Shown: positions 11,686 to 22,136 of the stretch, in pieces
Layout of the letters: each line of letters opens with the position of its first letter
Position numbering within the stretch: position 1 is the first letter of the stretch
Assembly (NCBI GenBank): GCA_037043235.1
Contig: JAWRVZ010000075.1
Span: 1,440,501-1,504,500, forward strand
Direction of reading: 5' to 3'
DNA from: Rhodeus uyekii
Taxonomy: Eukaryota; Chordata; Actinopteri; Cypriniformes; Acheilognathidae
Length of the DNA: 64,000 nucleotides
Program-made: the position numbers and the translations under genes
The notes under the pieces: generated by a model
Told to the model about the DNA's origin: nothing
What the model saw: only the letters and a program-made list of their open reading frames with translations
Database searches by the model: none

Positions 11686-12010
11686 ATTACTGCAATTTTA
11701 ATTAACTGTTTTCTATTTGAATATATTGTAAACTGTAATTTATTCCTGTGATTAAAGTTGTATTTTCAGCATCATTCCTCCAGTCTTCAGTGTCACATGA
11801 TCCTTCTCAAATCATTCTGATATGATGATTTGATGCTCAAGAAACATTTATGATTATTATCAATGTTAAAACAGTTGTGCTGCATCATATTTTTGTGGAA
11901 ACTGTGATACATTTTATTTTCAGGATTCTTTAATGAATAGAATTTTCAGAAGAACAGCATTTATTTTAACATTCTAAATGTTTTTTGATCAATGTAATGT
12001 GTTAAGAATT
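11686..12010 (-). repeat. dispersed ~350-bp repeat, copy 3 (reverse)
   Basis: Reverse copy of the family at 3361-3700: TCCAGTCTTCAGTGTCACAT, ATCATTCTGATATGATGATT, TGCTCAAGAAACATTTATGA and CAGGATTCTTTAATGAATAG, in order. Better preserved than copy 2. No coding capacity. Confidence 0.8.
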
Positions 12011-12555
12011 ATATTTCATACATAAACAAGTAAAAACAGTACTGTACAAGGTTAAAATAAAAAACACTTTTTGAAATGTTATGATAAGAGTTTCTGAATC
12101 TGAAATGTTTTCTGTAGGTAATCTCAATATATCAGTATAAAAGTGTGTTTTGATTATGCCGAATGCAAGATGAGGTTGGCTGTAGTAATGTGCTTAATAC
12201 ATTCCAGATAACAGTGTTTCTGCAAAGTTATGAAAATACTTATAACAATCAATCATATTAAGTATGTAGGATGAAAATCTTTTATCCAAACCTTTTCCCA
12301 ACTTAGAAAAGTGAGTAACAACGTAAGTTTTTACAATGTAGTTGCACTAACAGGGTATTATATATAGTTTACTATCCAGGATGGTCATAAATGATTTATC
12401 TTTACCGCATACATGGACACTGAAGACTGAATGAGTGAGTGAGAAGGGGGGAAGGGAGGTCCTTCAGTCTCAGACACCAGGTAGACGTCCAAAAATAACA
12501 CGTCTAATGAGTCAGCTATAATTTAAAGTCTGAAACGAAGCCAAGAGCACACACA
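12011..12555. other. AT-rich non-coding DNA
   Basis: No frame, RNA gene or named repeat recognised. Purine-rich GAGAAGGGGGGAAGGGAGG at about 12440-12459 is a short G-rich patch. Confidence 0.45.
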
Positions 12556-12820
12556 CACTTTGGGATTTCATGTTTTATGGAGACCTTCCATAGACATAAT
12601 GATGATTTTTATATATTATATATATGTTATTCTATCCCCTAAACATCACAGAAAAAGTCCTGCACATTTACATTTTCAAAACACATCCCGTAGTATGATT
12701 TATAGGCTGTTTTCCTAATGGGGACCAAACATCCCCCCCACCCAGAGAAGGATTTTGGATATTGCCATCTTTATGGGGGCATTTTGTCCTCATAATATAG
12801 GGTTTACCTGGACCCCGCAT
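12556..12820. repeat. common fish interspersed repeat (TTTGGGATTTCATGTTTTAT type)
   Basis: Matches by pattern a very abundant fish repeat. It begins CACTTTGGGATTTCATG, passes ACATTTACATTTTCAAAACA and TATGATTTATAGGCTGTTTT, and ends in a segment with TTATGGGGGCATTTTGTCCT and ATAATATAGGGTTTACCTGG. It is decayed relative to what I know of the family. No coding capacity. The class is uncertain. Confidence 0.55.
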
Positions 12821-13332
12821 GCACACGTCAGAGACACGAGGCTGTTATAACTAAGAGTTCAGTGGATCATCACTGTTAGCAAAGAGTGATGAACTTTTCA
12901 ATGCTCTTGACATTGTGTCCTGAAGTCAGCTTGATTATATTTAGCTACCTGGACATTTGGAGGCAACTCTATCGCCCCCTTCAGGTTTGTTACTGCACAC
13001 TTGTGATTTGCTGGTTAAGCATTTGTGTACTAGCAGGTCATAGCCGTCGTTTTATTTATTTATTGAATATCTCCACCATGATCTCAGCACAGGAAGAAAA
13101 GCTTTCCCTCTAATTCTCTCAGTCTTTCTTTCGCCTGATATTTGACTCCTTCCTCTGTGATGAAGCTCTTTGATCTGGTCTAAGTAGGTGGAGCTCATAG
13201 ATCATCCAGGAATGTGATTGTAGGTTTTATAAATCCTGTGTCTGCCATCCGCTCCCATGCCCGCTACAGCCGCTGCTGCCCCGCAGGTAAAACTACACTC
13301 ACAATCAGTCCACGGCTTTCAATTTCAACTAC
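12821..13332. other. non-coding DNA with one splice-donor-like ATG segment
   Basis: At 13257 an ATG opens a short alanine-rich frame (Met-Pro-Ala-Thr-Ala-Ala-Ala-Ala-Pro-Gln). It ends at CCGCAG before GTAAAA (13286), which would be a usable 5' splice site. It could be a tiny first coding exon, but no promoter or downstream exon is visible. The 12886-13113 frame has no domain. Confidence 0.25.
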
Positions 13333-13505
13333 TTAAAGAGATAGTTCACCAAAAAAAGAAAATTCTCCCATCACTTACTCACTCTCAAGTTGTTCCAAAC
13401 CTGTATGAATTTCTTTGTTCTGCTGAACACAAGAGAAAATATTTTGAAGAATATGTGTAACCAAAACAGCCCCAGTTTTCGGTTTTGGGTGAACTATCCC
13501 TTTAA
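13333..13505. mobile_element. TTAA-ended inverted-repeat element (Angel-like), copy 1
   Basis: The ends are TTAAAGAGATAGTTCACC and GGTGAACTATCCCTTTAA, inverted repeats. The interior has the teleost-typical CTCAAGTTGTTCCAAACCTG and GAAAATATTTTGAAGAATAT blocks. 173 bp. It corresponds to one arm of the longer fold-back form at 33150-33469 plus both termini. I associate the sequence with zebrafish Angel-type elements, but the family name is from memory. Short non-coding frames here are artefacts. Confidence 0.75.
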
Positions 13506-14101
13506 GTCTGCAGCATTTATTTTGAATGAAAAATTAACCAAAGAAAATATATGATAGAAGGTTCTTAAGAAAACAAGATCTTTCATGCGGATAGATTTAT
13601 GTATGCTACTTTTCAGAATGTGAAACAGTAAGATTTCAAACACTATGTTGTTGCAAAAAGGACGAGAAAAGTTGGCACACCACAGCTCCAAAAACAGTAA
13701 AATATGTATGTTCTCACCACAGGTGAGCCTCATCGCTAATCATCAGTCAATGAACACTCACTGATCAGCCCTTATATACGCCACACACCTAGATCACATG
13801 ATCAATCACATGACAGAAAAACTAAAGGGCAACTACCAAATCACATAACTAGAATACAAGTGAAAACATAATTGAACTGCAAAAAACCCACAAGAAAAAC
13901 ACATACATATCAAGGAATAACTGACTGCAAAAAATGTTATTATATAAATTATTTTAAGTGCACATTGTGGGATACAGTATTTCATGCATTATATTCTGTT
14001 GTACACAAGTATGAGTAATGTTTAATGTTTTTGAAATAAGTCTTGTTTGCTCCGTTAAGCTGCACTAATTTGATTTTAAAAAATTACAGTAAAAACAGAA
14101 A
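13506..14101. other. AT-rich non-coding DNA
   Basis: A CACAG/GTGAGC junction at 13722 resembles a 5' splice site. Otherwise no coding frame, RNA gene or repeat is recognised. Confidence 0.4.
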
Positions 14102-14602
14102 TACAATAATACCTTGAGATATGAGCGTCCTGAGATACGAGTATTCAGAGATATGAGCAAGCCATCGAACATTTTTGCTTTGAGATACGAGTAAATATTT
14201 GAGATACGAGCAGCTGACAGAAGCACTCGGAGCAGATCAAGCTCCTCATTTATGGGTAATTGCATATGATCTCCACTAGAGGCAGCTTGGTTTTACAGCG
14301 GGAGGTTACCGGGGGCAACGAGTGATTCACCAGTATTAAGCTGGGAGCAGCACGAGTTATGAGTGTTCAATAAAAACAAATATGAGCTTCTGAGTCTATC
14401 CAATACACAACACGGGAAGAAACACTACACTTCTGTATTGTGTTTGCATTATCAACATTATCCCTCCTCCTCCTCCTCTTCCTCCTCCTCCTCCTTCGCA
14501 CATGCCGTCATTAGCCGCTACTGTATCGTCTGTCTCGAAGGTAAGAACTCATAATTAAAACCACATTTTATCTTATATCACAGGAATTCTTATATACTAT
14601 AA

Positions 14603-14638
<36 letters not shown>

Positions 14639-14794
14639 TCTATAGCAATTAAGAACATGTTTTTTCCATTGTTGTTAGCACTAATAAGGGAGTTTTTTAG
14701 AGGGCCGGAACGGATAATTTTTTAAAATTTAATTTAATTACTTATGGAGGAAAATGAGAAAAAAATTATGCTCGTATCTCAAGGTATTACTCTA
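14102..14794. mobile_element. pogo/Tigger-type MITE, copy A
   Basis: The body 14104-14792 begins CAATAATACCTTGAGATATG and ends ATCTCAAGGTATTACTC, flanked by TA on both sides. Inside, 'GAGATACGAG' motifs recur in direct and inverted form. Copies B (24904), C (52908) and D (57385) share the CAGTAATACCT-type ends. Ends of this form with TA duplication fit the pogo/Tigger branch of Tc1/mariner. No transposase remains. A (TG)n microsatellite and a TCC-rich repeat (about 14464-14494) lie inside. Confidence 0.75.
14605..14637. repeat. (TG)n microsatellite inside pogo-type MITE A
   Basis: About 16 TG units. Copy B has a shorter GT run in the equivalent place (about 25346-25353), so the repeat grew from a short run in the ancestor. 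Confidence 0.95.
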
Positions 14795-15780
14795 TTGTGA
14801 AATATTTTTGTAATTTACGATGACTGCTTTCTATTTGAATATCAAAAATGACTTTCATTTTAAAGCATATATCAAAATAGAAGGTTTTATTACATTTATT
14901 TTAATTCAAACGGCTTTGTTATTTTGGTTAAAATTATTGCTCAAATAGAGTTAATTTAACTTCCCATCTGTGTTCGAAATCAATTAACGAGGAAGCACAG
15001 GATGTCTTCTCTTCTCTCTCTTAAACTAACACTGGCGACCTGGTTTTTCTATTCAGCACTGAACTGCAGTGCTTTAGTGTGTGTGACACACTGCCTGACC
15101 GCTACAGCTAAGAGCACACATGGACGGTAATTGTGTGCTCAGTAAGAATGAATTAGACCAAAACTGCGAGTAACGCTGACTGGATTACACTATACATCTA
15201 CAGCATCTTGTTTTCATTAGCGGGACGCCCGCTCCAAATCATTAAAGAATCAAGTGATGTGGTTTAAAAGACATTCCCTTTCCAAACCAGAGCCTGTAAC
15301 ACTGCAAACTGAACTCTGACAGAAATGAACTTCATTAGACATTTCGGTCAGAACTGTCAAAGAGCATCAGCATCAACTTGTTTTAAAAATGTGTCTTTTG
15401 CCACCATGAAAGTTCATTAAACTTGGTATTTTAGTGTGCCTCTAAATGCCTATAATGAAGACATTTGTTTGCAAAATGTTTCTGCCTTTAATGAAACAAA
15501 TTCTGACAAATGTATATGTTATAATATTTTCTATTCATTTACATATTCAAGAATATAAATACTGCATTTACAATTCTCTGGCAAAAATGTTAAACACGTT
15601 CGCTATGACAATTCACTTGCTGTGAAGTCTCAAGGTAATTGCAAACCTCCAGAGATCTGGCTATTAAATTAGATACTCAAGTAATTTAAGGTTTGTATAG
15701 TTAAATGATTTGTCTTATAATTACATTTAATTGCTTTTACAGAGGTGCATATGCTTTAAAGAAAGGTAAACTCCATTAGA
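14795..15780. other. non-coding DNA with a decayed end of the 350-bp repeat
   Basis: 14795-14850 carries TTTTTGTAATTTACGATGAC and CTTTCTATTTGAATAT, a reverse fragment of the 3361-3700 family. The rest is unique AT-rich DNA without coding frames. Confidence 0.4.
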
Positions 15781-15799
15781 CATGTTTAAATTATATGTA

Positions 15800-15822
15800 T
15801 ACACACATGCACACACACACGC

Positions 15823-15862
<40 letters not shown>
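15800..15862. repeat. (CA)n microsatellite
   Basis: CA dinucleotides with a few GC interruptions, then a pure run of about 17 units to 15862. It abuts the Tc1-like fragment end. Confidence 0.95.
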
Positions 15863-15865
<3 letters not shown>

Positions 15866-16385
15866 CATGGTCAGAATTATTGGCAAGTGGTAATTATGAT
15901 CAAAGATGGCTGTAAAAAATATGTCTGCATTGTTTATCCTTTTGATCTTTCATTCAAAAAAATTGCAAGAATCTAAACTTTTATTGAAGTAAAAGAATTG
16001 AAAGTGTGTGTATAGGTGGGGGAAATCACATTATGAAATAGATGTTTTTTCAAGACAAATCACGTTGGCTATAATTATTGTCACCCTTTTATTAAATCCT
16101 TTTTGCAACCAGCTTATCCCAAGATAACAGCTCTGAGTTTTCTCCTGTAGTGTGTGATGAGTTTGATATGAGATCAGAGACCATTCCCCCATACACAATC
16201 TTTCCAGATTTTTTTCCAGAGAGATGCTTCTCCTCTACAGTTCACTCTTCCAGATCATTGTCTATAGGACTGCCATGACAAAAGCTTCATTTTGTGCTCA
16301 ATTAACCATTTTTGTGTTGATTTTACAGCAGTGTATTTAACCGAGGGCATGGGATACTAGTTTTATCTCAGATCTCAGTTTGTGT
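15862..16385. mobile_element. decayed Tc1-like element fragment
   Basis: Starts CAGTCATGGTCAGAATTATT and includes GGCTATAATTATTGTCACCC, GATCATTGTCTATAGGACTG and ACAAAAGCTTCATTTTGTGC. These match by pattern the non-coding and antisense parts of a teleost Tc1-like family. No transposase frame survives. The right boundary is unclear. Confidence 0.45.
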
Positions 16386-16777
16386 TACAGTCATCCCAGT
16401 CATTCATATATATATATATAATAAAATAAATTAAATCTAAAATAAAAAGTTTTATAAATTCATTTTATAAATAAAATATAAATTTTATAAATAAAAATTT
16501 GAAGTTTGTATTATGTTTTTACATTTCAGTTTGTTATTTTAGTACATCATGTTAAACGATGAAAATGAGAAATGTTTCCTCGGCCACTCATTTTGCATGG
16601 CTTTAATTTTAGGCAACCCTGTACCAGGGTGTTGCTATGTGGTTTCTAAGGTTTTCTGGATGGTTGCTAGGTTGTTTCTTACCGTCTTCACTCAAATCTC
16701 TATGATATTTTGGTTAATGCAATTTCAAGACATTTTCTGCACTCATTCTTTCATCAGACAGACAAAAAAATCATCTG
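16386..16777. other. AT-rich sequence with GGTTGCTAGG-type motif
   Basis: TA/AAAT-rich at 16400-16520. Then 16620-16680 has GTTGCTATGTGGTTTC and GGTTGCTAGGTTG, resembling the interior motifs of the 9958-11030 element. No gene seen. Confidence 0.4.
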
Positions 16778-16882
16778 TATTGGTGTTTGCAACATCAAGG
16801 TCATGGGTTCGATTGAAAGGTCAATGTGTTTCTTGAAAGCAATGCAAGTCGCTTTGGATAAAAGTACATGATCGATGTAAAC
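16778..16882 (+). mobile_element. SINE fragment (tail and B-box region)
   Basis: Contains AAGGTCATGGGTTCGATTGA (B-box region) and then AAGTCGCTTTGGATAAAAGT, in the order of the SINE at 654-810 but on the plus strand. The A box is lost and the middle is shortened. Confidence 0.75.
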
Positions 16883-17349
16883 CGGCTTATGTATGCTGTT
16901 CTCTGCACCGGCTGCTCATGCACCCAAACTCATCAAGAAGCACTTATCCAGCAGCTCATAGGAACAATTTCCTAAACCTTAGATCTGTGCATCTGTCTTT
17001 AAAACTCCCTGATAACAGCAGGTCCACTGGATACAACAGTTATCCTTTACAATGCCACAAATCATCAGAAAGCGACTCACAAGATGCAGACCCTCAGAGC
17101 AGCTGTCTAATTTCAGAAGTGAACGCAAACCCCAGAGTCCCTGAGAAAAACGCGCTTCAAAGGCTGACAGAAGGAGCCAAGCGAGCAGAGCAGAGTGTTC
17201 ACCAAAGTTTACACACAGAACGTTTGTTTATCCAGCTGTGATATATTACTCTGCCCTGTGCTTTACTCAGGAATATTTCCAGAGTTCATGACTGCACTTC
17301 CCCAGTACCATTGCTCATACTGTACTTACAGTCAGTGATGTGACACTAA

Positions 17350-18276
17350 GGCCCTGTTTACACCTGGTATTAAGTAGATGAGGGAGACACATTCCTGTTC
17401 ACACCAGGGGTCTCATTTATAAAACTGTGCGTAGGATCCCTTCTAAAAGTTTACGTACGCTTAAAAGTAAAAAATGGCATGCACCAAAAAATAAACTAAA
17501 ATTAACCATCTGTGTCGCTAGTTCCCTCTGTCTCCAGAATGTGTGAACACAGCTCAAAGTTTGCTTTAAGGTCTGCACATTCTCCCATCAAGTTTGTTTT
17601 TTATTGATCACAACCTTTGCGTGGAAACTGGCGTACGTACGTTTCCAGCCCCGTTTTGTGCGTACGCACACTTTATAAATGAGACCCCTGGTGTTTTAAT
17701 CCGTGTCTTTTGTCCACTTTCAACCACTTCTGTCCTGATTTCTTTGAGTATGTATGTTTGAGTGAAATAAATGAACATGTTTTTCAGATCGTACAACTAA
17801 TAGACAAAATAAGCTCTCACAATTTACATATGAACGCACATGGAGATGACACACGGAGAGCATCAGTTTTTGTTTCTGCTCGGATAGTCGCAAGGTCGCA
17901 ACGGACACTGAGTGCGTGTTAGAAATCAGGACTGGTGAGAGAACATTGTGTTTGGTACAATTTTCGTCTTTAAACCAAACTAGGGTCTCCGGTCAAAGTT
18001 TAAATCCCGTCTGGCAAGTGCACATCCCATAATGTTCACATGTTAGGTCAGTAGATGAAGAGTGGATGGTCTTTTGTGGCTTTTCAAACATATTCGATAA
18101 CATGAGAGTTTACACTATAAAAGAAATCCGGTCAAATGCTTTTCTGAATACCTCTGGAAGTGATGGAAATTGCTCAAACTCAAACTGTTTCAGACCCGTT
18201 TACACCTGTATTTAGAGTCTTACACTTGTGATCCGATCGACCAAAACCCATCTTAATACCAGGAGTAAACAGAGCA
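17350..18276 (+). mobile_element. large MITE with 'GTTTACACCTGGTATTAAG' ends, copy 1
   Basis: The left end GCCCTGTTTACACCTGGTAT (from 17351) and the right end CTTAATACCAGGAGTAAAC (from 18252) are inverted repeats. A second copy in opposite orientation lies at 44641-45243 and shares TCCACTTTCAACCACTTCTG and further internal blocks. No transposase. It is interrupted at 17401-17694 by a different MITE. The two short minus-strand frames inside are not conserved as coding. Confidence 0.75.
17401..17694. mobile_element. 294-bp MITE with perfect 23-bp terminal inverted repeats, nested
   Basis: ACACCAGGGGTCTCATTTAT and three more bases at 17401-17423 are the exact reverse complement of 17672-17694. 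The interior carries several CGTACG / GTACGC motifs. The related outer element at 44641-45243 lacks this insert at the equivalent point (about 45153-45163), which shows it to be an insertion. The terminal repeats are undamaged, so it is young relative to the host MITE. Confidence 0.85.
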
Positions 18277-18790
18277 TAATTGAACTTGATTTTTGAGGAG
18301 AGGTGTGCTGTTTTACTAAATGCTCATATGCATCATTTTCTTTTGCTTGACGATAAAACAGGTGAAACGAATACACAGACTTGCATCGAAGGAGAAACCC
18401 AAACCATATCAAGAGACCAGAAGATTATAAGACTTTTATATATTTTTTCTTCTTCTTATTTCACATTTACATCTTTAGAAAATATAAAACCCTATTCTGA
18501 AAGTAAAGTACTACTTTTGTAGTAACACACTGATTTTGCAGTAAATCACATATAAACCACAGCATTATAAAGGCATGTTCTGTGTTCAGGACAGGAGATG
18601 TAATGCCCTCTAGTGGTGTATAAGTTCAGATCTAGTTACAGATACTAAAGTTTAAAGAATCTCTACAGCCAGGTACAGACCAATATCTCAAACTATAACT
18701 GAAAAGAAGTATTTTAGTAATGGTTGTCCTAGATAAAGTATTGAAAAAACGAGAGGGTGTTGCGTAGTGTGTTGCGACTTGTAATATTCA
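18277..18790. other. non-coding DNA with a CTCF-like motif
   Basis: TGCCCTCTAGTGG at 18604-18616 fits the vertebrate CTCF core (YGCCMYCTNSTGG). Otherwise AT-rich, without coding frames of note. Confidence 0.45.
18604..18616 (-). promoter_or_regulatory. CTCF-like binding motif
   Basis: On the minus strand the site reads CCACTAGAGGGCA, a full match to the compact CTCF core. CTCF organises chromatin loops and insulators in vertebrates. A 13-bp match is expected by chance now and then in 64 kb, so occupancy is unproven. Confidence 0.4.
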
Positions 18791-19090
18791 ACATATTATT
18801 ATTGATCTGACTGTGCTGATGCTGTTGAATGAGAACTGAACTGAGCTGAATAATGACTTCATCTGCTTTATAACTGAATTAAACTAATTTAATATTTGAT
18901 GATCTTTATAACAGAACTGAATCAACACTACACTGACTACACTGCACTATTTTCTTTTTAGAGCTGCTTTACGGCAGAATTGAATTCTATTTGCATTATT
19001 GAATCATTATTTTCCTGTTTATCCCTGTAAAGCGGCTTTGAAACAATCTGTATTGTATAGAGAGCTGTATAAATAACGCTGACTTGAAAG
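18790..19090 (+). repeat. dispersed retroposon-like repeat, copy 1
   Basis: Ends with TGTAAAGCGGCTTTGAAACA, AATCTGTATTGTATAGAGAG and GTATAAATAACGCTGACTTGA. Reverse copies of the same tail lie at 37938-38205 and 54607-54875. It is a very common fish interspersed repeat. The strongly conserved tail suggests a retroposon 3' end, but the family is not identified. Confidence 0.7.
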
Positions 19091-19455
19091 ATTGTTTCCA
19101 TTATTTTAAACTCAAGATTCAAAAATGGACAGGCGCAAAAACTGTAATCGAAGGTAATAACAGATATGTTTGGTTCTAAAATGTTTTGCTGGTGATCAAT
19201 TGCTGTTATTGCAAACAGTATGACTGAAGAAGTCATTTCACCAGTAATCATGAATTCCTTGAAGAGTTATATTGGTGAAATATATGTTACATTTTAGTTA
19301 TGAAATAGTTTGGGAACTATTCTCTGTCTGATTCCTGCAGGGTTATTCTGGTGTGCTCTGGGTCATAAACAAATGGATGCACACACTGGACCTCCCACTG
19401 GCCATTTATCTGTACTGCCCGAGGTCACTGACATCACCACCTACATTCACAGACT

Positions 19456-19468
19456 CGACCTTTGACCC
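19456..19468 (-). promoter_or_regulatory. DR1-like nuclear receptor site
   Basis: The minus strand reads GGGTCA-A-AGGTCG, two near-consensus half sites with 1-bp spacing, the arrangement bound by RXR heterodimers, HNF4 and COUP-TF factors. Further AGGTCA-like half sites lie at about 19420 and 19544. Prediction only. Confidence 0.3.
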
Positions 19469-20849
19469 CCAGCCACCTCATTAACAGCACTCCTAACAGA
19501 CCCAGAGGTCTCTGATCCGAGGCAGACTGACTCAAGGGGAAAGGTCAACTACTGGCCATGGTGAATTTCCTATAATTAGACTCAATGCTGGAGACATTTT
19601 TTAATTCAACTATGTAAAGGTTGAGTTTCATCCAATCACCATTAAGCTCATCACCATCTGAATACCTCCCTCATTCAGCGAAACCAGGGTGCAACCATCC
19701 AAAATAGGACAAATCAAAGGTAAAAACAAATGTTCTGTAAATTACATAAAGGAATTGTTCAGCAATATTTTAGAAAAAAACAAAAGTTCAAATAAAAGTT
19801 AAAGCATGGGGGTTTGGAGGGGTCTGAAACCCAAAACACAAAATGTTGCAAAAATAACTGATTTTTTATTTTATTTTATTTATATATAAACAATTTTAGT
19901 TACCAATTTTGTAATATACATACTATAATATAACAAAAAAATATATACTATAATATTAAAAAAAAACTATAATATAAATATCAAATATGAATAAAAAACT
20001 ATACCGGTTATAATAATTACTACAATGTTTACATATGTTAAAATAACACTGTTAGTAACCTTAAAAGTCAATCGTATGGTAAGTGCATTAACCAATCTTG
20101 ACCACCACTGATTATTTTAAGACAGCTGACGCTTGGCTAACTGTTATAGTTGAAGACAACAGAGAGTATTGACCGAAAATGACCTATAGAAACATATTTA
20201 CAAATGTCAATCCCTTTTCTTTTTCCTTTTTGAAAATTCATAGATTTTCACTTAGTTAACCATGTTGGCAACAATCAGACTGTTTGGACTTTCTGCCAGC
20301 ACCAGTATGGGATCTTACACTGACAAAACATAAGTACTCTAAGTAAGTATATATAAATAGTTCAGTCATAAAACTCTTTCAAGCAGCTGATTGGTTCATT
20401 TAAAGCCAACTGCTTTGGCCAATCGATCTGTTTGGTCTATTTATGTAACCTACTTATTTCTGTCCTGAACTGGCTCAACTCAACTGGTGCAATTGCCATT
20501 GGAATTTTTCGAGCCCTCCACCTCCCCCAGCACCACCTGCCTAGATCTGCTAGGGGGTTCTTCCTACTTTCATTGCAGCAGCTGGTATTTTATTCACTGT
20601 ATTTGTGTGCATGTTTAGGCAGCAGCCTTAACTCATGTCAGAAGAAATGTAGCGGATCTAGTCCACCCAGGCAAACCTATAAATCCCATTCTTATCAATA
20701 AAATGCTGTTTAATTCTATTCCGAGAGTTGCCATGATTGACCCTACATTACTATATTTTCGTATTTTAATGACACATCTGGGAGTGTTTGGCATGGTAGT
20801 GGATATGACAATGTTTACATGTTTGGTCTTGGCAGAATAGATCTGTTAT

Positions 20850-20975
20850 CGCTGCTGCTGTTGGTTATTGCTACTGTTTATGGTTAGTGCTGCTGCTGCT
20901 GTTATTGTTGCCGTTTTTTGGTATTGCTGCTGTTGATTTTTGCTACGGATGTTATTGCTCCTGCTGCTGCAAAAT
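20850..20975. repeat. degenerate CTG/TTG trinucleotide-rich stretch
   Basis: Runs of GCTGCTGCTG and TTATTGTTGCC, interspersed over about 125 bp. The minus-strand frame here is Gln/Asn-rich only because of the repeat. Confidence 0.7.
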
Positions 20976-21751
20976 ATGGGACTTGATACTGCCAATAAAT
21001 ACACGACACGCTGCTGTGAGCAAGTAAGATATGTTTCTGTTGTACAATAATAGCATACATAACTTACCCGCAGCAGATCTATACAGGTGGAGCTGGGGAA
21101 TGTAGAAGGTCTTCTGAAAACAAGTTGCATCTGCTACAGCAAATGCAAATGTTTTCTCAAAAATAGTTTGCTTACAACTCAGGTTGCGTAATCTGAAACT
21201 GAACAGAAAATCTGCATGCATCTGGAATTTCATAGGCCTTTGAGTCAAAGTAGCAGAAGTTACAGAAGATGAAGATCCATTTGGCTCGAGGTCTGGTGGA
21301 GTTGTTTTGGAAGGGAGACGTTATTGAGAGCAGACCTCCGTCTTTGCTTCACATCCATTCATGTAGATTGTCTGCCAATCCTGTAACTGCTGTGTTTTGT
21401 GAGCACTGCAGTTTGGCGGGATCAAGGGGGTTTTAGTTCTGAGCAAATCTCTTCTAAGTGTGTGTTCGCCACAAAAAATAAAAGCTCATTTTAAAAATTA
21501 TTTTTATGACCCATGAAATGTTGAACAGTCCATGAGAAAGAAACTCGTTTGGCCTTACAAGCTCCAAAATCAACTTGCTAATACTAAATGCTAAAACAAT
21601 GGCCACAAAAAACAAACTCAGCCCTCGGGAATGAATAAAGCATTAGCTTTGGCTTGAAACAACACAAACATTCTGTTCCAAAGGTGGAAAATCATCAAAA
21701 AGTCAACAAGACATTGATTAGGGCGGTCATAATTCCACAATGAAATCTCAG

Positions 21752-22136
21752 TACAGCGATCCCTCGTTTATTGCGGTTAATGTGGACCAGAACCCCCGCG
21801 ATAGGTGAAAATCCGTGAAGTTAGGATCAGCCAATCAGCTCACGGGATACATCCACTCGTGCTCTCATTGGTCGATCTCGCACCGGGAACCAATCACGTG
21901 TCTTGTCTGAGTGCCGTGGGCGTGTACAAAGCCTCTTGTCAAAGCCTTTGTCTGGCATCCTGGGAAACGTTTATCTCGCATCACAATGAAGCAACGCTGC
22001 TTTCCGCAATACGGCTGCCGATATGGCGGTATTTTTTAATTTTAATTTTTAGATAAATATTTGTGAAAATCCGATGCGCTGAGGCCGCGAAACTTAAACC
22101 GAAACTTGAACCGTGAAGTGGCGAGGGATTACTGTA
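21752..22136. mobile_element. pogo/Tigger-type MITE, second subfamily
   Basis: The body 21754-22134 begins CAGCGATCCCTCGTTTATTG and ends GTGGCGAGGGATTACTG, flanked by TA on both sides. Ends of the CAGTGATCCCTCGTTTATCGCGG type are typical of Tigger-like elements. The interior is more GC-rich than its surroundings (about 21820-22010) and holds only short frames. No transposase. Confidence 0.8.

Larger units (their letters stand above)
19091..21753. other. non-coding DNA with a few regulatory-like and LTR-like patterns
   Basis: At 19341 a CTGATTCCTGCAG acceptor precedes 46 open codons, without a donor. 19430-19550 contains several AGGTCA-like half sites. 20330-20750 has TATATAAATAG, CCAAT and AATAAA in promoter-to-terminator order, like a solo LTR. 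20850-20975 is CTG/TTG trinucleotide-rich. A 46-nt minus-strand segment, 21113-21068, lies between TTTTCAG and GTAAGT. None is strong enough to call a gene. Confidence 0.35.

Noticed and set aside
12970..12985. CTCF-like CGCCCCCTTCAGG
   Set aside because: One mismatch at a key position; weaker than the site at 18604.
14270..14285. CTCF site CCACTAGAGGCAG in pogo-type MITE A (also in copy C)
   Set aside because: One G short of the core (AGAGGC in place of AGAGGGC), so it does not fit.
16918..17241. 107-codon plus-strand frame
   Set aside because: No domain or splice signals; Ser/Asn-rich chance frame.
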